Positions 17,528 through 26,277 of a DNA stretch of 64,000 nucleotides are shown piece after piece. Position 1 is the first letter of the stretch. Each line of letters begins with the position of its first letter. A model generated the notes under the pieces. The model made no database searches, was not told the origin of the DNA, and was given only the letters and a program-made list of their open reading frames with translations. Position numbers and translations under genes: made by a program. Source of the DNA: an uncultured Alphaproteobacteria bacterium (lineage in GTDB: Bacteria > Pseudomonadota > Alphaproteobacteria > MPNO01 > UBA2964); the NCBI GenBank assembly GCA_951812775.1, contig OX638326.1, positions 152,151 to 216,150 on the forward strand, read 5' to 3'.

Positions 17528-18622
17528 TTAGTCGGTTTTTTTTGCGGCCTGTTGCAAGGCGTCGAGACTATCCTGAATAACCTTCTGCTCAAGATCTCGG
17601 GTTATGAAAACAATACGCGTGTCGCGATCATCTGTCGGCCATTCAGGCAAGCGCACAGGGTGATGGAAGATATGTTGTACGCCGTGAATAGCAACAGGAT
17701 TGTCTTCGCCATCAATATTCACAATCCCCTTAATACGAAGAAGGTTTTCCCCGCGGTGGGTGATAAGAGTTTGAATCCAGGCAACAAAAGCTGGCCATTC
17801 AATAGGCTCTTCATACCGCATACAGAATGAGGAAATACCGTTGCCATGGCGCTCCGGATCGTGGATATGTTCATGATCGCCGTGGTCGTGCCCATGACCA
17901 TCGTGATCATCGTGGTCGTGCTTCTCACGAAAGGATTCTTCTCTAAGCCAGCTCTGGACATCAAAACTTTTGCTATCTGGGTCATAGAGGCCACAGCCAA
18001 ACAGGGCATCGGGTGATATCTCACCATTCGCGGCTTTTATTATTTTTGCGGTGGGATTAAGCGTTTTCAGACGGTCTTCCAAAACATCCATCATGTCTGG
18101 TTCGGCCATATCAATTTTGGTCATGACAATTCGATCGGCAACGGCGGCCTGTTTGCGCGGTTCCTCATGTCGATCAAGCTGTCCCTGGCCAAAGACGGCG
18201 TCGGATGTTGAGATCACGCCGTCCAGATAGAAACGGGACGCTATAATTGGATCATTCATTAACGTATGGAGAATAGGGGCAGGGTCTGCGAGCCCGGTGG
18301 TTTCTATCAGGACACGCCTGAACGGAGTTACTTCGCCTTTTACACGTTTGAGAAAAAGTTCCCGGAGAGAGCGGCTCAAATCTCCCTGCACCGTGCAGCA
18401 TAGACACCCCGTCGTTAGCTCGACCATGTTTTCATCGACGGTGTCGACGAGTTCGTGGTCAATGCCAATATCGCCGAATTCATTCACTAAAACAGCGGTT
18501 TCGGCCATATCCGGATGTTTGAGAAGGGCGTTAAGCAATGTTGTTTTGCCGCTACCCAGCCAGCCGGTGAGTAAGGACACCTGAATGGCGTCTTCGGGCC
18601 CGGTATCGGTTCCCATACTCAT
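17528..18622 (-). CDS. CobW/YjiA-family G3E GTPase (metallochaperone)
   Basis: 364 residues. The P-loop 'GWLGSGKTTLLN' is at residues 20-31, the metal-binding Cys-Leu-Cys-Cys at 73-76, and 'VIIS'-type switch and 'VMTKIDMA' guanine-specificity elements follow. A histidine/aspartate-rich insert lies at about residues 235-262, before the CobW C-terminal domain, as in zinc- or cobalt-handling members. It probably delivers a metal to an apo-enzyme in the cytosol. It overlaps the hisI stop by 4 bp. Which metal is not decidable without regulatory data. Confidence 0.88.
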   Translation of the reverse strand: MSMGTDTGPEDAIQVSLLTGWLGSGKTTLLNALLKHPDMAETAVLVNEFGDIGIDHELVDTVDENMVELTTGCLCCTVQGDLSRSLRELFLKRVKGEVTPFRRVLIETTGLADPAPILHTLMNDPIIASRFYLDGVISTSDAVFGQGQLDRHEEPRKQAAVADRIVMTKIDMAEPDMMDVLEDRLKTLNPTAKIIKAANGEISPDALFGCGLYDPDSKSFDVQSWLREESFREKHDHDDHDGHGHDHGDHEHIHDPERHGNGISSFCMRYEEPIEWPAFVAWIQTLITHRGENLLRIKGIVNIDGEDNPVAIHGVQHIFHHPVRLPEWPTDDRDTRIVFITRDLEQKVIQDSLDALQQAAKKTD

Positions 18623-19038
18623 TTCTTGTAAAGCTCCTCAGGATCGACGACGACATCCGCGTTAATTGTCATGCCGTCCGCCGTTACAGAATAGAAGAAG
18701 CAGTTCTGACGTCCGGTGTGACAAGCAACGCCAGTTTGGTCGACCTGCAACAAGATCGTATCGCCGTCGCAATCGACTCGAAAATCAGTTAACGCCTGCG
18801 TTTGTGCGGACTCTTCGCCCTTGCGCCACAACTTGGCGCGCGATCGGGAGTAATAGCAGACCTGACCGTTGCGCAGGGTTTCGATTACTGCGTCCTCGTT
18901 CATCCAGGCCATCATGAGTATTTCGCCTGTATTGAACTGTTGGGCGATCGCCGGCACCAATCCTTTGTCGTCGAATTTGATTGACTTCAGGGCAGCGTCA
19001 ATGACCGGTTGGCTAAATTTCTTGACTTCAATCGTCAT
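18619..19038 (-). CDS. hisI: phosphoribosyl-AMP cyclohydrolase
   Basis: 139 residues, the single-domain form found in alphaproteobacteria. It catalyses step three of histidine synthesis, opening the adenine ring of phosphoribosyl-AMP. Key elements are 'MMAWMNEDAVIETL', 'YYSRSRAKLWRKGEESAQTQ', the metal-binding 'VDCDGDTILLQVDQTGVACH' and 'RQNCFFY'. It is followed with a 4-bp overlap by the CobW GTPase gene, and metC lies 17 bp downstream on the coordinate scale, upstream in transcription. Confidence 0.95.
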   Translation of the reverse strand: MTIEVKKFSQPVIDAALKSIKFDDKGLVPAIAQQFNTGEILMMAWMNEDAVIETLRNGQVCYYSRSRAKLWRKGEESAQTQALTDFRVDCDGDTILLQVDQTGVACHTGRQNCFFYSVTADGMTINADVVVDPEELYKK

Positions 19039-19055
19039 AACATTTTCTTTAAATA

Positions 19056-20234
19056 TCAGCTATTTGCATTAAGGCGTTCAAAACCTTCCTTAAGGTCGGC
19101 TATGAGGTCTTCTGCATCTTCAAGACCGGCATGTATTCGGAGCGTGGGTCCATCATTTTTCCATTGTTCCTTGGCGACCGTTCGGATCGAGGCAGGATTA
19201 GTCAGCAGGATTAGGCTTTCAAAACCACCCCAGCTTGACCCCATACCATAGAGTTTTAATCCATCAAGCATCGCCGCCAACGCTTTTTCTTCGAAAGGTT
19301 TGAGTACAACGCCAAACAGACCGCAGGAGCCGCTAAAATCCCTTTTCCAGAGGTCATGATGAGGGTTACTGGGCAAGCCAGGATGTAAAACCCGATCAAC
19401 TTCGGGCCGCTGTTCCAGCCACTCCGCCAGTTTGAGACCATTTTCATGATGTTGTCGCATCCGCACGCCGATGGTTCGCATTCCCCGTAACGCCAAATAG
19501 ACATCATCCGGACCTGAATTTGCCCCGAGCGCAGAGGCTGATTGTCTGACTTGCTGCCAATATTCGTCTTTGGTGGTGATCATGCCCATCATCACATCTG
19601 AATGCCCGACGATGTATTTGGTTCCAGCGATAACCGATACATCGACACCATGTTCAAATGGTTTGAAAAACACACCACTCGACCAGGTGTCATCTATCAT
19701 GACGATACAGCCCCGTTTATGGGCTTCTTCAGAGATAGCCCGAATATCCTGTAATTCGAACGTCAATGAGCCAGGGGATTCCGTGTAGACAATTTTGGTG
19801 TTTTCCTGAATGAGGTCTTTGATTCCAGCACCAATTGACGGGTCGTAATAAGTGGTATCAACCCCGAAGCGTGCAAGAAACCTGTCACAAAAGTTGCGGG
19901 CAGGGCCATAAACCGTATCAACCATCAGGACATGATCGCCCGATTGCAGGAAGGCGAGCATTGCCGCATTAATGGCAGCGAGCCCCGATGCCATGCATAC
20001 CGAACGGTCACCTCCTAGAAGGGCAGCTGTCGCGACCTCAAGAGATTGGTGCGTAGGCGTGCCTTGACGGCCATATGTAAAGTTATCCAATTCCCACCGG
20101 CGGGTTCGTTTTTCCCGAAATTCGGCCAATGTGGGAGAAACAATTGTAGAAGCGTGATAGACGGGTGGATTGACGATGCCGTGATTTTTTTCTGGATCGC
20201 GGCCAACGGTCGTGATGAGGGTATCCTGTTTCAT
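19056..20234 (-). CDS. metC: cystathionine beta-lyase
   Basis: 392-residue PLP enzyme of the Cys/Met metabolism (gamma-family) group, cleaving cystathionine to homocysteine, pyruvate and ammonia. 'YGRQGTPTHQSLEVATAALL' near the N-terminus, 'ESPGSLTFELQDI' and the PLP-lysine region 'SVIAGTKYIVGHSDVMMG' (Lys in TKY) identify the MetC subgroup. The cytosolic tetramer is the likely form. It has its own upstream region of about 110 bp, in which I see no recognisable SAM riboswitch. Confidence 0.93.
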   Translation of the reverse strand: MKQDTLITTVGRDPEKNHGIVNPPVYHASTIVSPTLAEFREKRTRRWELDNFTYGRQGTPTHQSLEVATAALLGGDRSVCMASGLAAINAAMLAFLQSGDHVLMVDTVYGPARNFCDRFLARFGVDTTYYDPSIGAGIKDLIQENTKIVYTESPGSLTFELQDIRAISEEAHKRGCIVMIDDTWSSGVFFKPFEHGVDVSVIAGTKYIVGHSDVMMGMITTKDEYWQQVRQSASALGANSGPDDVYLALRGMRTIGVRMRQHHENGLKLAEWLEQRPEVDRVLHPGLPSNPHHDLWKRDFSGSCGLFGVVLKPFEEKALAAMLDGLKLYGMGSSWGGFESLILLTNPASIRTVAKEQWKNDGPTLRIHAGLEDAEDLIADLKEGFERLNANS

Positions 20235-20343
20235 ATGTTCACAATCTGAAATTTGCCTGATAGCAGTGCGCCGAGCACCTAATCTGCATCATGGCATTGC
20301 TCAGTCCAGGTTAAAAGCAGTGCTTATTGGAAAAACGGGGCGT

Positions 20344-21198
20344 TTACGGGCCTTCGATGGGTAAATCGTTTCGGGTGCCCCATTCGGACCATGAACCGTC
20401 ATATACAGCGACATTGGATTTGTTCAGTACATGCATTCCAAGAGCTAGCACACACGCGGTAACACCTGATCCGCAGCTCATGACGACAGGGCTATTAATG
20501 TCGATACCGGCATTCTTATAGCGTGTCTCGAGACAATGGGCGGGTAGCACGGTCTTGGTCTGGGGGTCGATTAGGTGATCAAATGGCAAATTCATAGCAC
20601 CGGGAATATGTCCCGATCGACAACCGGGGCGAGGCTCAGCTTCTGTGCCGGCATATCGACCAGTTGAGCGGGCGTCTAATACCTGTTCCGATTTACCGTC
20701 GATATTCTGGAGAAGTTCTTCAGCTGACCGCATAAACGCACTATTTAGATTGGCAGAGTAACGACACTCCGGATTGGTGGGGGCGTGGTTGTTAAGGGGG
20801 CGGCCTTCAGCCATCCATTTTGGCAATCCGCCATCAAGAACAAAGGCGTTCTTGTGCCCAAACGCTTTGAGCATCCACCAGGGACGCGCGGCAGAGAAAA
20901 GACCCATGCCGTCATATGTTACGACGGTTGTGTCGTTGCTTATGCCCAATTCTGCCATTTGAACTTCAAACTGCGCAGTGGCTGGCATGGTGTGGGGAAG
21001 AGGGCTACTGGTGTCAGCGATCTGATCTATATCCCAATACACCGCGCCGGGAATGTGGGCGTTATCGTACTCCGCACGACCGTTTCGATTCATCGCGGGC
21101 AGGTACCAGGACGCATCAACGATACGAACGTTATCGTCGTCTAGCCGGTCGGCGAGCCAGTCAGTAGTGACAAGAGGTCTTCCCGAGGGGGCGTTCAT
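20344..21198 (-). CDS. sseA: 3-mercaptopyruvate sulfurtransferase (two-domain rhodanese)
   Basis: 284 residues in two rhodanese domains. The first is inactive ('AEYDNAHIPGAVYWDIDQIA'); the second carries the active-site loop 'VMSCGSGVTACVLAL', and the Cys-Gly-Ser-Gly-Val-Thr loop is diagnostic of mercaptopyruvate sulfurtransferase rather than thiosulfate sulfurtransferase. It transfers sulfur from 3-mercaptopyruvate to thiol acceptors or cyanide. It precedes metC in the same direction, consistent with sulfur amino acid metabolism. Confidence 0.93.
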   Translation of the reverse strand: MNAPSGRPLVTTDWLADRLDDDNVRIVDASWYLPAMNRNGRAEYDNAHIPGAVYWDIDQIADTSSPLPHTMPATAQFEVQMAELGISNDTTVVTYDGMGLFSAARPWWMLKAFGHKNAFVLDGGLPKWMAEGRPLNNHAPTNPECRYSANLNSAFMRSAEELLQNIDGKSEQVLDARSTGRYAGTEAEPRPGCRSGHIPGAMNLPFDHLIDPQTKTVLPAHCLETRYKNAGIDINSPVVMSCGSGVTACVLALGMHVLNKSNVAVYDGSWSEWGTRNDLPIEGP

Positions 21199-21228
21199 CT
21201 CCAGCCTCCGTAATTTCGTGCGGCGGTG

Positions 21229-21846
21229 TTATAGCCGAGTTGTTTGACCTGTAAAACGCTTTCTTAACGCATCGTGCCTTGGGGTTAACCACATGACACC
21301 GAGCATAATCTTGGGGTCGAGACATTTCTTGGCCTCTATGTCCTGGACTAATTGCGACCAAGACAAAACGGAAGCTTCGATGTCTTCATCCTCATCTTCG
21401 AGACCGTGGATTCCACCAGCATTTGTTGTGTCGGTAATGCCGCAATACATGGTGACGCATTCGCTCAACATGCCAGGACTGGAGAAAAAGTCACAAATAT
21501 GATGGAGCTCGATAATTTCACAGCCAGCTTCCTCAACACATTCTCGTTTGGCCACATCTTCTGCCGTTTCATTTTCTTCTACTAAACCGGCAACGCTCTC
21601 GACGAGCCAAGGGTTATGTTGAGCGACCATCACACCGGCGCGAAATTGCCGAATGACGACGATTTCATCGCGAATTGGATCATAGGGCAGGACTCCGACA
21701 GCGTTTGCCCGCTTAACCACCTCGCGCGAGATTGGTCCGGTTGTGCCGCCGTTGAAGAGTTTGTGCTGCACAATGAACTCATCAACCGTGAGGTGTCCGC
21801 GATAGAGTTTCTTTTTTTCAATTATTTCGACGTCGTCTCTTGTCAT
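21229..21846 (-). CDS. nudF: NUDIX hydrolase, ADP-ribose pyrophosphatase type
   Basis: About 205 residues from the ATG at 21846; the frame stays open to a TTG at 21927, but that extension is not family-like. The Nudix box is complete: 'GLVEENETAEDVAKRECVEE' contains the G-x5-E-x7-R-E-x2-E-E core. The N-terminal 'KKLYRGHLTVDEFIVQHKLF' and the later 'SPGMLSECVTMYCGITD' match ADP-ribose pyrophosphatases. It cleaves ADP-ribose to AMP and ribose-5-phosphate. Confidence 0.88.
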   Translation of the reverse strand: MTRDDVEIIEKKKLYRGHLTVDEFIVQHKLFNGGTTGPISREVVKRANAVGVLPYDPIRDEIVVIRQFRAGVMVAQHNPWLVESVAGLVEENETAEDVAKRECVEEAGCEIIELHHICDFFSSPGMLSECVTMYCGITDTTNAGGIHGLEDEDEDIEASVLSWSQLVQDIEAKKCLDPKIMLGVMWLTPRHDALRKRFTGQTTRL

Positions 21847-22059
21847 TTGGCAAGCATTTCCGGGGCTGAATAGGGTTAACGAATATTCACAAAGAATTTC
21901 AGCAAAATCTTCATGGTATTTGGACAAATTACGCGAGAAATTTCAGAAAAATGCGAATGGAATTTCTGTAAAATTTTATCAGTTGGTTTGAACAATTCGA
22001 GCAACAGTATGAAATTAGATGCTCAGCGTATCAGAGTAGTCGCGTAGTAGGAGTAGTAA

Positions 22060-22953
22060 ATGTATCCCATTAACACCAATACAGCCCAAATTCCCGGGAC
22101 GTCAGAGGCAGATCGAATATCGCCTTTTCGGGACGAGGCACGAACGCCGAGACCGGAAACCGAACGCGATGGAGGTCGGCCCGTCCGACTCCCGGTCGAC
22201 GAAGTAAGGCTCAGCGAAGAAGCTCGTCGTGCAATTGCCTTAAAACCGGTGGAACCTAAACCGCCAGTAACGCCACTGGGCGGAGATCCTCTAACAACGG
22301 CCGCCCGAAATGCTCACGCTTTCTTGGATAGTAATCCAGGTTTGGCAGAATCTCCCGTTGGCAAAGCAGTAGAAACCCTCGTAAGGGGTGTTGTTCATCT
22401 GTCGAAAACCGATGGGATGGAACTAAGCGATGAAGCCAAAAAGGCGTTAAACGAAGCCATTGATAAAGTTAAGAGTTTTCTTGCAGACAATCCTCGTATC
22501 CAAAATTCTCCTTTTGGAAAATCGGTTGCTGTAATGGCGCGGGGCATCAATGCCCACATTACCAGTGAATCTTCCAATCCTGGTTTAATGGAAGCTGCCC
22601 GAGAGGCTCATGGCTTTTTGAAGGATCACGGCAGAATTGCTGAAATGCCGTTAGGTGAAGCGGTAGGCAAGTTAGTAAGAGGAGTTGCCGCCCAGAATAA
22701 TGGTGCAGATATAGGTAATATCGAAGCCTTCCAGAAACTGGCAAAAAGGATTGGCAACTTTGTTGAAGGACACCCACGTCTTTCTGAGTCGGAATTTGGT
22801 CAAATCGTGAAAGACCTTGTTCGCGAGATTGTCGCGATCAATGAGATCAAAACACCGGAAACCGATCCGGAGCCGGAGGTCGGCGGATATCTGGTTGACC
22901 CGAATGATATAAATGAAGCAGCTGAAGACAAAATTGATCTCGCCTTCGTATAG
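22060..22953 (+). CDS. hypothetical protein with four internal helical repeats
   Basis: 297 residues, no signal peptide. I do not recognise the family. An unstructured charged N-terminus (1-45) is followed by 'LPVDEVRLSEEARRAIAL', a short motif also seen in flagellar and other alphaproteobacterial proteins. Four repeats follow at about residues 87-113, 139-166, 185-211 and 232-259, each of the form (A/S)FL-x-x-(N/H)P-x-(L/I)-x-x-(S/M)P-x-G-x-(A/S)V-x-x-(L/M)-(V/A)RG. They are separated by linkers of about 20-26 residues. The tail is acidic. It is a single-gene unit with a strong terminator behind it. Confidence 0.75.
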   Translation: MYPINTNTAQIPGTSEADRISPFRDEARTPRPETERDGGRPVRLPVDEVRLSEEARRAIALKPVEPKPPVTPLGGDPLTTAARNAHAFLDSNPGLAESPVGKAVETLVRGVVHLSKTDGMELSDEAKKALNEAIDKVKSFLADNPRIQNSPFGKSVAVMARGINAHITSESSNPGLMEAAREAHGFLKDHGRIAEMPLGEAVGKLVRGVAAQNNGADIGNIEAFQKLAKRIGNFVEGHPRLSESEFGQIVKDLVREIVAINEIKTPETDPEPEVGGYLVDPNDINEAAEDKIDLAFV

Positions 22954-22974
22954 ATTGCCATAGAAATCAGAGAG

Positions 22975-23005
22975 CCGGGTGCAGGGCGAAGCACCCGGTT
23001 TTTTT
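22975..23005 (+). terminator. rho-independent terminator
   Basis: Perfect 8-bp stem CCGGGTGC (22975-22982) / GCACCCGG (22991-22998) with an 8-base loop and seven T residues. It lies 21 bp after the stop of the four-repeat protein gene and isolates it from the LLM oxidoreductase operon. Confidence 0.92.
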
Positions 23006-23090
23006 GTGCCGTCGGGTTGCCGGGTTTCTGATCTCAGCGCATGATATTGGAAAGAAACAATCCATCTCTTTCTCAGGGAGAATACGGCAC

Positions 23091-24332
23091 ATGCAACCAG
23101 TTCGAATGTATTGCTGGCATTTTATGGCTTATCCCCATTTGCCCGCTGATTTTGACGAGAATAATGAAAGCGGTTGGGTCACTGTTCCCAATAAGTTGTG
23201 GGACGGTGAAAAATCAAGAGGCCTCTATCAGGAATATCTTGGCCAACTGGCCTATGCGGACGAATTGGGTTTCGACGGCATGGTGCTGAACGAGCATCAT
23301 CAGAACATATATGGGTTGATGCCATCACCTAATATTCTCGCATCCGCTCTGACACAAATTACCAAGAACGGAAAAATTGTCGTTCTCGGCAACCTGCCAC
23401 CGCTTTATCTCAATCCCCTCAGGGTCGCTGAGGAATATGCGATGATCGATAACATGTCGAATGGTCGGTTGATCGCGGGTTTTGCGGTTGGTGGCGGGCC
23501 TGAAGCCTTTAACTACAATGTACCTTCGCCGCAGGGGCGGAGGCGCCTCTGGGAAGCGATTGATCTGATTGTAAAAAGCTGGACGGATGACGGACCTTTC
23601 TCGCATGAGGGGCCGTGCTATCCGATGCGCTATGTGAACATTTGGCCTAAACCTTTGCAGCAGCCGCATCCAGATATTTGGGTGCCGGGATCGCGTAGTG
23701 TTGAATCGATGGCTGAGGTAGCCAAGCGGGGATATTGCTACTTCCTATCGTCGCGCTCACATGGTGGCGGGACGCGGATGGCAGCGAAGGAATTTGCCGG
23801 GGTGATGAAAGATCACGGCAAGACCTACACACCCTTTAAAATGGGCGTTTTGCTATCGGTGTATGTTTCGGAAACTGACGAGCAGGCAAAAGCGGAATCA
23901 CAGGAAGGGATTTTCTATTTTCTGCGGAATTGTTTGAAGGGACATTTGAGAAAAGAAGGGCGCTCGATGACCTTTGGTCCCGGTGTGCCGTCACAATCTC
24001 TGAAATCCTGGGAAGCTTTCCTGGATTCATCGAGGGCGGCGGCTGGTGGGGATCTGCTTGGGGATGCCAAGGATTGGAAAGACCTTGAAAGCAAAAATTC
24101 GATAATGGTCGGCAGCCCCGAAACAGTTCGGAAGAAACTTTGGGAATTTGTTGAAGATGCCAAAGTTGGCAATCTTCTTATCCAGTTCCAGTTCGGTAAT
24201 ATGAAAGATGAGCTTGCGCGCAAATCTATGAAGCTGTTTGCGGAAGAAGTCATGCCGGCAATGCGGCGGGACTCAGCGGAACATTTCGCCAAGGACTTTC
24301 CGATGCTTGACGAAATGGAGGCCGCCCAATGA
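23091..24332 (+). CDS. LLM-class flavin-dependent oxidoreductase (luciferase-like)
   Basis: About 413 residues from the ATG at 23091, preceded by GGGAGAAT; the open frame reaches further upstream into the terminator and is not coding. Bacterial luciferase-like TIM barrel: 'FDGMVLNEHHQNIYGLMPSP', 'LNPLRVAEEYAMIDNMSNGR', 'FAVGGGPEAFNYN', 'WPKPLQQPHPDIWVPG' and 'VGSPETVRKKLWEFVEDA'. FMNH2-dependent monooxygenation of an organic substrate is expected. It overlaps the next alpha/beta-hydrolase gene by 4 bp. A close relative is at 35777-37087, again beside alpha/beta-hydrolases. Confidence 0.9.
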   Translation: MQPVRMYCWHFMAYPHLPADFDENNESGWVTVPNKLWDGEKSRGLYQEYLGQLAYADELGFDGMVLNEHHQNIYGLMPSPNILASALTQITKNGKIVVLGNLPPLYLNPLRVAEEYAMIDNMSNGRLIAGFAVGGGPEAFNYNVPSPQGRRRLWEAIDLIVKSWTDDGPFSHEGPCYPMRYVNIWPKPLQQPHPDIWVPGSRSVESMAEVAKRGYCYFLSSRSHGGGTRMAAKEFAGVMKDHGKTYTPFKMGVLLSVYVSETDEQAKAESQEGIFYFLRNCLKGHLRKEGRSMTFGPGVPSQSLKSWEAFLDSSRAAAGGDLLGDAKDWKDLESKNSIMVGSPETVRKKLWEFVEDAKVGNLLIQFQFGNMKDELARKSMKLFAEEVMPAMRRDSAEHFAKDFPMLDEMEAAQ

Positions 24333-25135
24333 GTTTGCGTGACCTCGATGTGCAGGGGCGTACCGTTAAGGTTTACGAAGCCGGTGCCGGGAATCCTGTT
24401 CTTTATCTTCACGGCATCGCAGATATGCATGGGCTGGTTGAAGAGAATTGCGCTTTCCATGACGCTTTGGCAGCGCAGTGCCATGTTATCGCACCAGCCA
24501 TGCCGGGCTGCGTCGGTTCTGATGAGGACAATAGTCTGGAAAGCATCGATGATCTGCGTTTCCACACACTTGAAGTTATGGACGCATTAGGTATCGATAA
24601 GATCGATATTGTCGGGAATTGCGTAGGCGGCTGGTTGGCTGCTGAAATCGCGGTTCAAAACCCCGAACGCGTCGGCAAGCTTGTTCTGATTGGGGCTTCC
24701 GGTTTATTCGTATCTGGGGAACAGATCGGTGATCTATTTATGGCCGTGCAGCCCCTCAATGGCAAAATCGATGACGTCCGGCATATGTTGTTTGCGGAGG
24801 GTGACGGTACCCTGGCGGAGGAATGGATACCGGACCAACTTACGGGAAAAGAGCAGGGGATGCTTCGCTATAAGACGTTCCGCTGTATCGCCCGTTTCGG
24901 ATTCAAACCGCCTTATTTTTATGATCAAAAACTGATTGACCGGCTTTATCGCTTTAAGGGCAAATCTCTCGTCATCTGGGGAGGGAATGACAGCTTTGTT
25001 CCGCCGAGCCACGCAACTGCTTACGCCGACGGATTGTCTGCTGCCTCTGTTGAAATTATCGATGGTTGCGGGCATACTGTACAGCTGGAAGCGCCAGACG
25101 CGGTTGCTGAAAAGATAACCGGTTTCCTGAGTTAA
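24329..25135 (+). CDS. alpha/beta-hydrolase fold protein
   Basis: 268 residues. The oxyanion strand 'PVLYLHGIADMHGLVE' is followed by the nucleophile elbow 'IDIVGNCVGGWLAAEIA', in which Cys replaces the usual Ser (G-N-C-V-G). The catalytic Asp is in 'VIWGGNDSFVPP' and the His in 'DGCGHTVQLEAPD'. A Cys nucleophile is typical of dienelactone-hydrolase-like and some C-C hydrolase enzymes. The start overlaps the LLM gene stop, so hydrolase and oxygenase probably act on the same substrate in sequence. Confidence 0.87.
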   Translation: MSLRDLDVQGRTVKVYEAGAGNPVLYLHGIADMHGLVEENCAFHDALAAQCHVIAPAMPGCVGSDEDNSLESIDDLRFHTLEVMDALGIDKIDIVGNCVGGWLAAEIAVQNPERVGKLVLIGASGLFVSGEQIGDLFMAVQPLNGKIDDVRHMLFAEGDGTLAEEWIPDQLTGKEQGMLRYKTFRCIARFGFKPPYFYDQKLIDRLYRFKGKSLVIWGGNDSFVPPSHATAYADGLSAASVEIIDGCGHTVQLEAPDAVAEKITGFLS

Positions 25136-25177
25136 ATTCCGTATAAATATTCAAAGACATAATTTAAGGAGCGCTTG

Positions 25178-26221
25178 ATGGCGTTATTAATCGACTCGCG
25201 CGATCTGGCCGGATTGATTTCCGTGGAAGACGCGGTAGAGGCCGTTCGCAAGGGGTTCACAGATCAAGGGAATGCTCCGTCCTTCAGTGCCCCAAAGACG
25301 CGCATTCAATATGAAGATCGTCGAATAACAGTCCATCTCGGAGGTTGTCCAACACTGCAAGTCTCGGGCATGTTCATCCACGCAGAACGATTCACGTTTA
25401 ACGATAACGCGCAGCAATATAACGGTGCCGGCAGACGCGTTTATGTTGCCTATAATTCCGAAACCGCCGAGCTAAGGGCCATCATTGTCGGTTCCTTGCC
25501 GATCTATCCGTTCGATACGTTTGAAGAAAGTTTCGGAACGGAGACGTCGATCACCAGTGCCGTGGGGACTGATCTCATCGCTCGACCTGAATGTAAGGTG
25601 CTTGGTTTATACGGTACGGGATTGCAGGCACGTCGACATCTCGTTGCAATGAGTACCATAAGGCCAATTGAGGAGGTCAGAGTGTTTAGCCGTTCTGCGG
25701 AAAATCGTGAAAAATTTGTCGCGGAAATGAAAACCCATTGCGATCTGGAAATTCGGGCGGTGGACGATCCGCAAGATGTCGCGACGGGCGCAGATTTAAT
25801 CTGCTGCGCAACAAATACCAATGTTCCGGCATTGTATGGAGAATGGTTGTCGCCGGGACAACACGTGACGTCGATCGTGAATTCAACAAAAGGCGTCAAA
25901 GAACAAGCAGGATTAGCGAAAACCCGGCGGGAAATTGATGATGAGGTGGTACGACGATCGGACGTGATCCTGGTGAATATCAGGGAACAGTCGATTGTCG
26001 AAGAGCATGGAGACCTTTTCGAACCGGTGGAACAGGGCATCACGAGTTGGGACGATATGGTCGAACTTGGAGAAATTTTGACCGGTAAAGTCAAAGGACG
26101 GACATCGGAAGATCAAATTACGTTGTTCAAACAGAATTCCGATCAAGGTGTTGGGTTTATGGGTCTCGCTGGGTTGGCATGCGATATCGCGGAAGCGAAT
26201 GGAATTGGTATCGAAATCTGA
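25178..26221 (+). CDS. ornithine cyclodeaminase / mu-crystallin family protein
   Basis: About 347 residues. The ATG at 25178 has AAGGA eight bases upstream. NAD-binding Rossmann core: 'CKVLGLYGTGLQARRHLVAM'. 'QVSGMFIHAERFTF' and 'GADLICCATNTNVPAL' are family landmarks. Members deaminate or reduce amino acids or imines (ornithine, alanine, ketimines), so the substrate cannot be assigned. It follows the LLM and alpha/beta-hydrolase pair in the same direction with a 42-bp gap and may belong to the same catabolic unit. Confidence 0.87.
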   Translation: MALLIDSRDLAGLISVEDAVEAVRKGFTDQGNAPSFSAPKTRIQYEDRRITVHLGGCPTLQVSGMFIHAERFTFNDNAQQYNGAGRRVYVAYNSETAELRAIIVGSLPIYPFDTFEESFGTETSITSAVGTDLIARPECKVLGLYGTGLQARRHLVAMSTIRPIEEVRVFSRSAENREKFVAEMKTHCDLEIRAVDDPQDVATGADLICCATNTNVPALYGEWLSPGQHVTSIVNSTKGVKEQAGLAKTRREIDDEVVRRSDVILVNIREQSIVEEHGDLFEPVEQGITSWDDMVELGEILTGKVKGRTSEDQITLFKQNSDQGVGFMGLAGLACDIAEANGIGIEI

Positions 26222-26277
26222 AGACACAAGATTGTGAGTCCGCTTCTATCTGTGTCGGGAGTGCTTAAATCCCTGCC

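Noticed and set aside
17880..17930. A short repeat tract of GTG/CAT-type triplets
   Set aside because: It encodes the His/Asp-rich metal-binding insert of the CobW GTPase.
20235..20343. A SAM riboswitch before metC
   Set aside because: No SAM-II or SAM-alpha conserved core can be seen on the minus strand.
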